This document shows, piece by piece, positions 29,160-40,800 of a stretch of DNA of 64,000 bases. The DNA comes from Scatophagus argus (taxonomy: Eukaryota; Chordata; Actinopteri; Scatophagidae). Position 1 is the stretch's first letter. Every line of letters starts with the position of its first letter. The position numbers were made by a program, and so were the translations under genes. The notes beneath the pieces were generated by a model. It made no database searches, was not told the DNA's origin, and saw only the letters and a program-made list of their open reading frames with translations. The stretch covers positions 14,643,019 to 14,707,018 of the forward strand of contig NC_058504.1 in the NCBI RefSeq assembly GCF_020382885.2. The letters are read 5' to 3'.

Positions 29160-30060
29160 AGAGAACAAGTCACGAACGTTAGGTCAATATGGACCAGGGA
29201 AAGTTGCAAAGCACGCCCCCCTCCACCCGCGCGCCCTTGCTAGTCAACGAAGCTAATGGATGGGTGACTGCGTTAGTTATTCACATTAGCAAAATGTACG
29301 CATGAGCGCAAAGACCGCCCTGTCTACTGTATATACGCAGTACGTAAGGTAAACACACATAACAAGCGTTCGAAAGCAAGTCACATACATTACAATACAG
29401 TTCACCCGAGTCAAACATATGCTAACGTTAGCTTACTGCTAACAGTTGGCAGGCTAGGTAGCAATGTGGCTAACGTAAAGTGGCTCATTTCGGTCGAACG
29501 ACGTTGACAGTTGCGCCAGTGTGCTTAGCCAACATAACGTAACCTTAGCCCTTTAAACTACATTCTCCGTGTTAAATCTGCTTCGTTACGGCATTTGTCT
29601 TTGGCCAGCACGTATATTTAACTACTAAAATCTCAGTGAAACTTCATAATTACCCTTGAGATGACTGATTGTTGGTATGTGTCCACAGGTCGTCTGTCAA
29701 CATTGTTTTGGTTGAAAGTGGTAGTCCACAACACGTAACGTTAACCTGACTCAGTGTTTGTTAACGGTGCTCCCCACGCGTCCTATTCCACCTACATGGC
29801 TTGATAAAACGACACAAGCACGTCAAGCTGAGCGCGCTGTATGAGTTTTCAGTCCTCCAGTTCGACCGAGCTGTAAATTGTCACGCAGACTGCGTTGAAC
29901 TGACTGAGCTATGATGATTCGCAGCTAGCCATTAGGAAAGTAGGCGCTAACCTCCAGGAAAAACATACAAAATGGAGAACTAAGCAGAGCCACCACCATT
30001 GGCAGGCTTGTTTACAACACGCAGCGCTGCCTGCTGGTCGTACTGAGTAACTGCAGTTTG
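29160..30060 (-). promoter_or_regulatory. nr3c1: Probable nr3c1 promoter and 5' untranslated exon region
   Basis: CpG and CpG-containing motifs are much denser here than in flanking DNA (for example cgcgcgccc near 29229, gagcgcgctg near 29832). GCTAACGTTA-like motifs recur. The location is 150-1050 bp upstream of the exon carrying the start codon. Non-coding first exon(s) should lie here. Candidate donors on the minus strand include CTGGAG/GTTAGC near 29950, but none is decisive. Confidence 0.4.
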
Positions 30061-33000
30061 TTATGTTCAAGGAGTTCAAGCTCAAGCTCTCTCAGGACGA
30101 CTTTTTGTTTTAAATAAAAACGTAACACAATTTCTGAACAAACTCAAAGAAATTTTTACAGCTCAACAGACATGCAAATGTACCTGACAAGTATTCATTT
30201 TAATGCAAAGTGATAATACTGTCGTAACAAATGCACAAAAATGCACAATGTGACGTGCAAAGGAAATCCAGACAAGCGTAAGTGATGAACAAATGGTGCT
30301 CATCAAACCGTCAGCATTTGTCTCCTGTTCCTTGACTGCTCATTCAGCTGCCCTGCGCGGGGCTCCACCATCTTGCAGCTGTTAATGGAGCCTTTTGACA
30401 CAGAGAAAGAGACAGAGACAGACAGACATCTGAGGCACGCGAGAGTGGAAGAAATTATTAATGGACCTGAATGCAGCGTAGATGGCTATAGATCTGTCAC
30501 GTGAAAATGAGTTTTTAGTTAGCCTACAACCCCTGTAATGACAGGTCTATCTTTAGATGAGGTCTGACTGTATACTGCAGGGTGTACAACCACAGAGAAC
30601 AAAACTAACGCGAGATTGTTAATACCTAATAAATAAATTCATTCTGAATAAGTCACAGGATTATTGTTCAAATCTGACACAATTGATTATTGGGTCTATA
30701 TGTGGAGGCAGTGACATTTGAGCTCACACTTCTCCTTAATGTTTATGCTAGAACATTTTTTATGGCTGTACCACAAACGGTAAACCACTGTTGGATAATT
30801 ATTAATCAGTAAGCTGAAGCGGGTGAACTTTTCCACTTACTTTTAGGAAGGAAACCATCTTTATGTGCATTTTAGGAGATAGTGAAACAAAGCACTTATT
30901 TAAAGGGGGTGATTCAAAGTGCTTTTTGACTTTAATACTGCAGTGCTTTTACTTAATTTATCGTTGATTCAAAGAATACATTTTGTTTCTTGAGGCATGC
31001 CAGTTCACACTTTCTCTTTCATCTGGAAAAAAATGAAACAAAAGGGCCAGGGAGCAGAGACAGTAAGGTAAGGCAGGCAAGAACTACATGCAGGGAGACA
31101 AGAGGTTGGGGTCTGCATTATTATTATTATTATTATTATTTTTGCTCTCAAGACTGCACAACAGTGCATTATAAAGTGTTATAACAGAGTAAATTCACTG
31201 GCTTGTTTGTGAAATTACTCAGCTCAGGAACAACATTTGGAGACCAGAAGTGTACCTTAACCAATGGACATTTCATCATAAATCATATGCATCTTCGTTG
31301 AGATTTAGATTGATTTTTAAACAATTTCTTATTTGACAACTGCAACCTGCCTCAAGAGACACTGCAGATGATAACACAGGAACATGCAAAATCCACAATT
31401 GTCAATTTAATGTATAGGTCTAACAGCTGGGGCCCATATTGTCTTACAGTATTAATGCTGAAGTTGCATGTAATTCAACCTCTTCCAAAAGATAGACTCT
31501 AACCTGGGAGCAGCTCACGAACAGGACATAAAGCATAGACAGGAGGCAGGGAAATTGGCTCTAATGGGAAGATGAGTGAGATGAATAAGAAACAGGGTCA
31601 ACAGCACATATTGGAAGAAAAGTAAGGTGCAGGGAACAAACTCTCTGTCTGTCTCACTGTTACACAAGTCCAGCACCAGAGATACAATCGTATATAAGAA
31701 TTTATTAAACAAATAAAGCAAACAAACTGCCAGAGAATTATCTAGATTGTCACCTTTTTATTCTCCTGTATACGGTGGTGTTTGCTCCACTGCTAAGGTC
31801 ACACAATCCACACAATATTACAGTATTATGCACAATGTGAGCAGCGAATACTGACATCACAAAAAAAAAGGACATCAGTGGTATGCTCACTGTGATTCTA
31901 AATCCCCAGTGTTTGAATCCCACTCAGTCCCCTGTGGCTGCTTAGCAACCCCTCTCCAGCACAATATACTCTGAATTAACAGGGTAAAGCGTGACCGCTG
32001 CCTCCTCAAAACCACGAGTCAAGGGTGCTCTCCCATCATCAACGCCTTCGTTCAGCGCTGTAGCAATAAAAGCCTTCGATTTATTACAAGGTGGCTTCAA
32101 AACACACACACACACACACAAAAAAAAACAAACAAGCTGAAAAGCAAACATGAGAGATACAAAACAGTCTGTACCCAGATCAGAGTTGGTGCTGCTGATG
32201 GCAGTAGTGATAAGAGACCTTATACTTAATGTCCTGAAACAAACAGATCCATAAGTATAAAACTGATTGTTAGTCTACCAGATTCAGGTGATCATACATA
32301 TTGGAATGCATATTTCCAAGTAAACATTCACATACATCCCTTTTCATATACCTTACGTGCAACACCAGCTTGTAGCCGGTACATGACTGAATGTGTGGGT
32401 GATGACATGCATTGTCACGCCTTAAATTCACTCTTGCATCTCACTTTCTCCAAATTGGATTTTCCACCCTACAGTACTTCGCTTCACTATGGGATATACT
32501 GATGGCTCTATGACAAATTTACTGAGCAGGCCCTGAGCAATAATACACAAGTCCCAAACCTCTGTCCCCCTGCTCCTATAATCCAGACGAAGAAATATCT
32601 CAGTAATGAGGGTTCATTTTCCGTTTATTTTTCTTTCCGTTGACTGAGAATTGTTGGAACAAACGCAAGGAACATTTCTGGGAAGACTTGATGCCAAAAT
32701 GGACCTTGTTTGGAGGGCATTTTGTCCATTTAACATTAAAACAGATAGGTTTGCTCTCTGCTTGGAGGGGTATCAATCAGCTTTATTTTTAATTATACTC
32801 CATCAGGTTATTTGCGAGTAGATGAAGCATCGAGCAGCTGTGACCTGGAGTGGGACGAGATCTGTCCGAGGTGCTGAACTGAGAATTCACTTGGTCAAAT
32901 CGATGAGGAAGGAATCAATTTTCAGTCACAGTGTTCTGGATGAAAGAACTGACACTGTTGCCTGAAGGTTGAGTCTTTATGGCCGGTTAGAGTGACAAGG

Positions 33001-33949
33001 GAGTTAAAGAGTAGTAGTAAGCCTATAGTATCCTGTGCGATCACCAGCTCTGTTCACGCGTGGCTGTCACTGCCGATGAGTCTCTGAGCAGGACACTGCA
33101 TGGGACCAAACCCCTCACCCGTCTCTCGGGATAAGCGCGTCAGCTAAAAGCGTTAAATGCAAATGCGAAAGCCTCTGTGAAGACTCAGAAGAAGGGATTA
33201 AAATCCGCAACACTGAATGTTAAAACTGCATTAGACCCGAATCCTCTCCGCCAGCTGCACGCCGCTCGTGGCTAAATCAGAATTTCACGAGAACTGCATA
33301 GATGCACCCACATCAGTCTGCTTTATGTCGATCGTCTGTAAATGTCATTTTCCTTTAAGATGATGTAAGACATTACTTCATGGGACGTTTTTTTTCTCTC
33401 TCTCTCTCTTGCACGGCTTGGAGCAACATTATCTTAAACCTTCTATCGGACCAAACGTTTCCGCACTCAGCAGTTTGGAGTGATGGGTGCGCGCAGGAGT
33501 CCCGCTTCCATTCTCCTCTATGTGAGCAAGCTCGGAGCGTGTTTCAGGAGCATCCCAAGTGTCTGGAGTGATGCTTAGCAGAAAAATGATGGGATGCACG
33601 CACATTCTGCAATTTATCATGGAATGATGTGGTTGAACTTGAAGCCAGACACAAGACGGCGAACCTTTGCACGGAAAACTTGAGCAAAAAATGTTTTTAC
33701 TTTTTTGACGGCGAAAAATTTCAGTCAAGTGAGTATTATATTTCTTTTAAGTCACAGCAACGACCCATCGCAGTGAAATATAATGCGCTCACTGGCTATG
33801 ATTATCGATTCTGTTCAAGAAAGGATGCACCATGGACAAGCACATTTACGCATGGCGTTAAAGGATGTCCTGTAGGCACACCTTGGCATTGTTTGTCATG
33901 AGATACTGGATGCGAGGACTGCAGCTTGAATCAAGGCTATGCTTTGGAT
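30061..33949. other. nr3c1-kctd16 interval (divergent 5' ends)
   Basis: No gene is recognised; the human neighbour YIPF5 is not seen. It holds a (TTA)n run at 31119-31142, a CA run near 32102-32120 and a CT run near 33396-33409. The last ~1 kb, with more CpG from about 33040, is the likely kctd16 promoter and 5' UTR. Confidence 0.5.
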
Positions 33950-34049
33950 GTGAGTGTACCAGCACCATGCAGCTGCACCCCACACCCTGAACTTCTGGGA
34001 CGTTTGCGCTCCGAGACGAGATTCAGATTTCGTGCAAGATTTCCAAAAA

Positions 34050-34872
34050 ATGGCACTGAGCGAAAACTGCAAAACACAACCTACAAAAGAGCAAGGCTCA
34101 GTGCAAAATCCTCCATCGGATGTTATTGAGCTAAACGTGGGTGGACAGGTGTATTATACTCGCCATGGCACCTTGACGAGCTTTCCAAATTCCTTACTTG
34201 GAAAGCTGTTCTCTAACAAGAAAGGGTCTTCAAATGATTTGTCCCGGGATCTCAGAGGGCGTTATTTTATCGACAGAGATGGCTTTCTGTTTCGGTATGT
34301 ATTGGATTACCTTAGAGACAAGCAAGTTGTCCTCCCTGACCACTTCCCCGAGAGAGGACGGTTGAAAAGAGAGGCGGAATACTTCCAGCTGCCAGAATTG
34401 GCCAAACTTTTGTCGTCGGATGACTCCAAACTATTTCAAGACGACCTGTGCTACAGTGATCTCGACGATGCGTCGCAGGGCAGCGACCTGAGGTTTTATC
34501 CCTCTTACTCCTTGGACAGGAGGTACGGCTACATCACGGTCGCTTTCAAAGGCGTTTGCGCTGGGGGAGGCAGAGAAAGTCAAACTGATGCCAAGGCCAA
34601 AAAGTTACCAAGAATCTTCATCAGCAGTAGGATTGGCTTGGCTAAAGAGGTATTTGGAGACGCCCTGAATGAGAACAGGGACTCGGACAGACCGCCGGAC
34701 CGTTACACCTGCAGGTTTTACCTCAAGTTCAGGCACCTGGAGAGAGCTTTTGACATGCTGTCAGAGAGCGGCTTTCACATTGTGGCCTGCAATTCGTCCC
34801 TGACTGCGTCCTCCGTCGGTCATTACGCGGATGACAGGGTCTGGTCCAATTACGCACAGTACATCTTCTACC
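34050..34872 (+). CDS. kctd16: kctd16 coding exon 1 (BTB and H1 domains)
   Basis: 823 bp ending TACC/GTGAGT, one base into an arginine codon. The genomic frame runs only two more codons into the intron (TGA). Confidence 0.95.
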
Positions 34873-37800
34873 GTGAGTGAAGGTTTATTCTTACCCCACA
34901 CTTTCAGAGGTGATGTGAGATAAACTAGTGGTTTATGGGTCTAGAAGTAATTAGTGTGCAAAAAACAGAAAAGTTAAACACAAACACCCAATGTGAACTG
35001 AAATAAGGGAACCAGCCCCTCCCTCCCCCGATAAAACCACATCCAGGCTATAGGTACATCAGTATGATGTGGCATGATTAGAAATGGTGTCTTTCTCTTT
35101 AAAAGATGTAAAGAAAAAAATGTTTTTCCACTTTGCTCTCCATAAGATAAACGATCTAATTAGTCTGTAATGATTTAGATTTAGAGTTGATCTGCTGCAG
35201 CTGATGCATGTTTGCTCACACCACCAGGAGGCATGGTGGGGTTACAACACATCCTTCTTGAATCTTCACATTCCTTGCAGTGGCTGCCTTTAAATGTCTG
35301 TTCTGGATCCAAGATAAGAGACAAACTTGCCCACTGGCTTCAAGGGAGTTGAATCACAATGCTGCTTCAATTGAAGTACACATGCACCATGAGTAAACAT
35401 GGGTTACTGCTCCGGTTCTGATGGGTTATGAATAATATACCACCCATTGGCAGCAGAATTTCACATGAATGCCACTGCATTCTCTGAAATCAGGTTTGCT
35501 CTCTATTTGGAGACAAAGTTTGTTCCTAATTAGCTGCAAATATGGTTCATTCCACACTGTGCAGAGGGAGGAGTTGGACCATATGGCCAATTAAAAAGCA
35601 CTTCATGTTCATTATTCTGAATGGCTCCCTTTGGAAGAGCAGAAGAAAACCCACTTGGTGGGTCAAGGATGGCAGCGTGGGGTGGGGTTGGCGGGGTGGG
35701 AGGGTGACATATGGCTTGCTCATGATTTGCCAATTGTGTTGTTAATGCAAGCTAATTATAACAGAGAGCTCTGCCTTGACCCGCACAAACATCCAGCCAG
35801 GCAGGATTTTCCTGAGTCATTCAACTTTTTGCAGCTCAGCGTATGGTGTAGGTGTTCACCCCCTTCTCCATTAACAGACACAGCCATGGGATGAAGACAT
35901 GGGACAGTAGGAGGAGGATGAAATAGGATGGAAGAGACAGGGGAGAAACTTCAATAAGTACGGCATGGAAAGGAAAGAAGACGCAGAGTAATAAGGGCAC
36001 GCAGAGGAAAGGAATAATGAGAGGGGATTTTAGGAAGCTGAACGGAAGTGAAGAAGATGGAGGCGAGCAGATGGAGGAAAGAGCGTCTGAGCATGAGGGA
36101 CGAGGGAGTAAAAGTTGCATGAGACCTGGCCATGGGGAGAAAGAACTGAGGCAGAAGGAAGAGTGAGGGAGCGAGGAGCAAAAATAGACTGAAATATCAG
36201 ACAGGAAAGTTCAATGGGTACGAGGGAGAGGAGAGGAAAATCATTCTTTGGTGGCAAGACACGGAAGAAAAAGGAGAGATGGTGTTTTCATTAAGAGAGA
36301 GAAGATAGTGTGAGGGTGAAAGGAAACACAAATATATAATAAGAGTCAAAAGATAGAGGCCTAGTCAGGATGATGGATAGACACATCAAAGGCAGACAGG
36401 CGTGAGAGCCCTTGTTTCGCAGCAGCACAGCATCCCGCATCCACTTTCAAAACTATTACTGCAACCTGATTCTGAATGTGGGACACTGGCTGGCCCAAGG
36501 CAGGTAGTCCTAAACTAAGAATGCATGTAGACAAGTGGACCTTTGGGGTAGACACAAAACAGATGTGCTTTATTATCGTTTGTTGTTTTAAGAACATTTT
36601 GCTGCTCTTTTTTCAACCCCCTTCCCATCCAATCACAGACGCATATGGACTGAAATAGAGAGGCTGGACTTGTTCAAAGTGTAAAAAGTGCAATCCAGCA
36701 CAATAAACAACTTGAGAGACTTTCTTCCAGTCTGTCAGTTCCTTAGCATCATCCATGTTGCTCTTCTTGCTCAATGCGTCAGTTGTTTTCTACAGGCTTC
36801 ACTGGCTCTCAGTATTAGTTTGGACTCCACTTTCCAAAATGTGCACCGTAGATATTTATCATTTTACTGCGTAGCATCATCTGTATAAACAGTCAGGGAA
36901 GCTGTTCCCTCATAAAATTAAGACACTCTACTCTCAATTATCAACAGCCACTCCTGTGCAGTATGATTTATGCGACTGGTTTATTCACAGACCAAAACAA
37001 ATGATTCTTTCAGTATAAGTGCACTCTCTCCAGGAGGTCACAATGTCTGAGCATTAATCATGAACAAGATTTTTTGCACCTGATGGCCATGATGAATAAT
37101 TTGTTTTTGACCAGCTATAACTTGCTCAGCCTTTAAATAAACATTTGAGCCTGAGAGCGAATAGAAACCGAGAAGAGAAGCTGGTTGCAGCATCTTGCAC
37201 AGTATTGCATCCACAGTCGGCAGATTAGGTATGGAAGCACAAAAATTGCTTAAAAATTAGGCATGATTTAACAAGTGCTCATAGCGAGTCAAAAGTTTGA
37301 CTTTTCAAGTCAGAATTATTTGAGAGAAAGTCGAGATTATTGAGAAAAAAAATCTGAATATGAAGTCAAAAACATTAGATCAGAAGTCAAAATTATGAGA
37401 TAATAAAATCAAAATAAATAAATAAAAAATTCAAAACTATAAATCAAAATGTTAAAATTATGAGATAAAAAGCCAAAAAATACAAGATAAAAGGCTAGAA
37501 GTCAATATTTTTATTTTGGTTCTCTCTTGCAAGAGAATAACAAAATTATGACATGATAACTCAGCATTTTGAGGTAAGAAGTCCAAGTTATGAAATAAAT
37601 ATTACAGTTACAAAAAATTAAGTTAAAAATAAATAAATAAATAAATAAAATTGTCATAAGCAATTTTGTATTGAACTTTCCATCAGATTTTCTCTTTTAC
37701 TGGCAGAAAGGGTCTTCCAAACATAAGTGATCCTGACAGGTTATTTGTCAAGCAGAAATGTAGGTCATTTAGCGTGATAGGAACATTTAATTTTTTCAAT

Positions 37801-40800
37801 TGGCAGTGTCGTCATTATCGCTGGAGTGATTAACAACTCTAACCCTCCAGTTGGCGTTTGGGACCAGTCTCCTTATTGCTAATTATCTCTGGGGAAAGAG
37901 GAAAGTGCTGGCTGATTAAAAAGCAATCTGTTATCCCAAAATATTTCCTCGTCTGGAGCCGTCCATGATGGAGATGCAATTTAGAAAGACAAATGCAAAC
38001 CTAATTCAAAGGTAATTTAAAATATGTCACATTCTAAACTAGGAAAAGATTCTCTCAATGCACAGAGGAAAATTAGTCATAGTCATGCACAAAATAGTAT
38101 CATAACTTGCTTTTATATTGCTGCTTCCAGTGACAAAGGAAATCTTTGTCCAACGGTAGGAACAGAGACACTTTCATTCTTTTCCATCTGAAAGGGCTGT
38201 GCAGAATTGGCTTGTCAAAATGGGAGGCGTGTACAGTAAAGATGGAGAATGATACTTGCCAGGTGTGCTGTTAATATAACCATGCAGGTCTTCATTTGGG
38301 CTGTGAATGTTATGATGTGTGGCCATAATGGTTCCTGAACAATGGGAAGAGACAGAGGAAGTAATCAATTGCTTAGGTGTAATAAAGGCAGAGATTGGAC
38401 TGTCCCCAAGCTCCCAAGGAACCTCCTTGGTGTCTGGATGGATTGGTTATGCTTACAAGAAATAGATGGTTCTCCCCTGAACATCTCAAACATGTGTGAA
38501 AGAAGGATGGTCAGAAAAAAGGCACGGGTGTGTGCAGTACATCGACTAAAGTAGACAAATTGGATCACCTTGGGAGCTTGAGTTTACTGGAAAGCTGCTG
38601 ATGTAAAAGGAAAATATATTTTTTGAAAACAATCATCCTTTGAAGTTGGTTGCATTGAATTTCGAAGCACTGCATTGATATTCTGTCATGTTTTATGTCA
38701 ATAACACAAACAATATCTTTCTAAATATTTTGTATTACTACAAGCTTTTATATTTATTTATGTGAAGCAATTTCATCTCTTTCCTTTCACCACATTACTG
38801 TATAACAATGAACTTGCATGGACGCAGCACATGCATGAGAAGATATTCTGTCGTATTGAATCTTTTTTTGTGCCTTTGCACCTTTTTGCTGCACAGTAAC
38901 TCAGTTACGAGCAGTGGCTGACTGGGTTGCTAAATAATAACGGTTTAATGCATGAAATCAGCTAATTCACCATAACCCTCTCTCACTGTCCTTTCTTGCT
39001 TATTGATTGTTTTGTGTAGGCCTTTCCAACAACATGCTGTAAGACTGTTCAAATCACAGATGTCGGGAATGCCCTCGAATACACCATAGATGAGATGGAT
39101 AACTTAGATGGATACTAAGGCGGATTAGACACCCAAACCTCCAATATGTTCCTTTAAAACTAGAATCTAGTTCATCTGAATAGTAATTTTTTTCCCCTAT
39201 GTCCTCTGTTTTCTGCTAACTGTTGGGGAACAAGTATAGCAACTCTCCACTCCACTGTCTGACATCTAACACCATAATTATCCCTGCAGAGGCGCTTAAT
39301 GGCTACTGGGATGGTAGATCTCCCATTGTGGGCTGGACTTAGAGTTTTCTGAAGACAGGGGATCCCATGTGACGGTATACAGAACACACGGGTCAGTTTT
39401 GTAAAGTAGTGATTGTTTTATTGGCACAGAGATGCTAGAGATGGGTCTGCACTGTACATATCTGGTCACATTTGTCCCAGAGAATTGTTGCATAAAAGAG
39501 ACTTACAAATCCTTAGAAATCGCTCTTTGAATATCACCTACTTGATAGAGCGAGGGGTCAGACCTGCCCCTCATCTTTTCTCAAGCCTCTTGAGGCATCA
39601 TTTAGGTGATGACAGAAGATTGTTGATTACTCAGAACATCTTCTCGTTTATTCCCTGCTTCATCCTGCTTCTTCCTCGTGCCATGAAGAGGTGTGGCTCT
39701 GGGTCAGGGGACAGGCCTACAGGGAGAAGCTGATATAGACACTCAGTCTGTCTGCATTGCTGTCAGAGAGATACTGAGCAGGCAGCCAACCTCGAAGCGT
39801 AAGAGGGAACAGCAGCCACTCTTCATTCACAATCAGCCAATGAAGTTGTCATTCTCCTCATGGAAGGCAGATCATTTGGGCCGGAGCAGTAATGGGACCA
39901 TGAGAGAGTAAGAGTGACCTTGAATGTAACACTGGGACTCCATGGGTTACCCCTGATTACAGCTCTTTCTCGTCATTGCTGCTGTTGTTTCAGCAGAGTA
40001 GTCTAGCTGGATGGAGCTAATTAATGCTGACAAACTCAATTGTATGCAGATATTCCAGACATCATTATATCCGGCAAGATGATGACTGTAGCCATCAGGC
40101 TGGACATAAACTGCTGAACTGATATTTTTGCAGCAAATAGGACTATCTTGGTAAAATGGATTTCCCTCACCCTGTAAGGACAGTCGTTGCCTTTGCAAGA
40201 CAAGCTTTTATTCTGCTGCAAGGACACGCTGGCCTAATTTGTGAGCTAACAAGCATGTAAACTACAAGCTTCCTGAGGCAGTGGCAGGCTAAAAAATATT
40301 TGTGTAACTGGATATGGGTGTAGGAGAATGTAAGAGTGTGTCTAAGATCAGAGCGTCTACACTCACATGAGCTTAACTCCCTGACTCGCTGCATGAATAT
40401 GCATATTTAACCTGTCAGACAGTGTTACCCCCAATACGTATGGCTTTTTTCACTAAACTAATCTCGTCTAAAGCTCAACTTTTCTCCCTGTTTTGTTTGC
40501 TTCACAAGTCTTGGCCAGAGAATATTATTGTACAAGAACCAAGCAGCAACTGAAGCATTTGAAGATGATTCACAGCACTTAACCCCCTCAGGATTTCGTT
40601 GTGTTTGGACAAAGAAAACAAGCAAATTTATTTCAGAATTTCATTTTTTTATTATATTATTATATATAATAATATATAACATTATATTATTATATAATGT
40701 ACTATTATATATTATATTTTATATTATTTATTTTGTGTTCAAAACTTATTTTCATTTATTTAGATTGAGGGCAAAGTTCACATAACTGCTATGATTCACA

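Noticed and set aside
33954..34049. N-terminal extension of KCTD16 from the upstream in-frame ATG
   Set aside because: The 32 residues show no family similarity, while the ATG at 34050 has the conserved MALS start and good context. Retained only as a note.
35836..36257. Three overlapping minus-strand ORFs rich in Ser, Leu and Pro
   Set aside because: They are the pyrimidine complement of the purine-rich tract; composition alone keeps them open.
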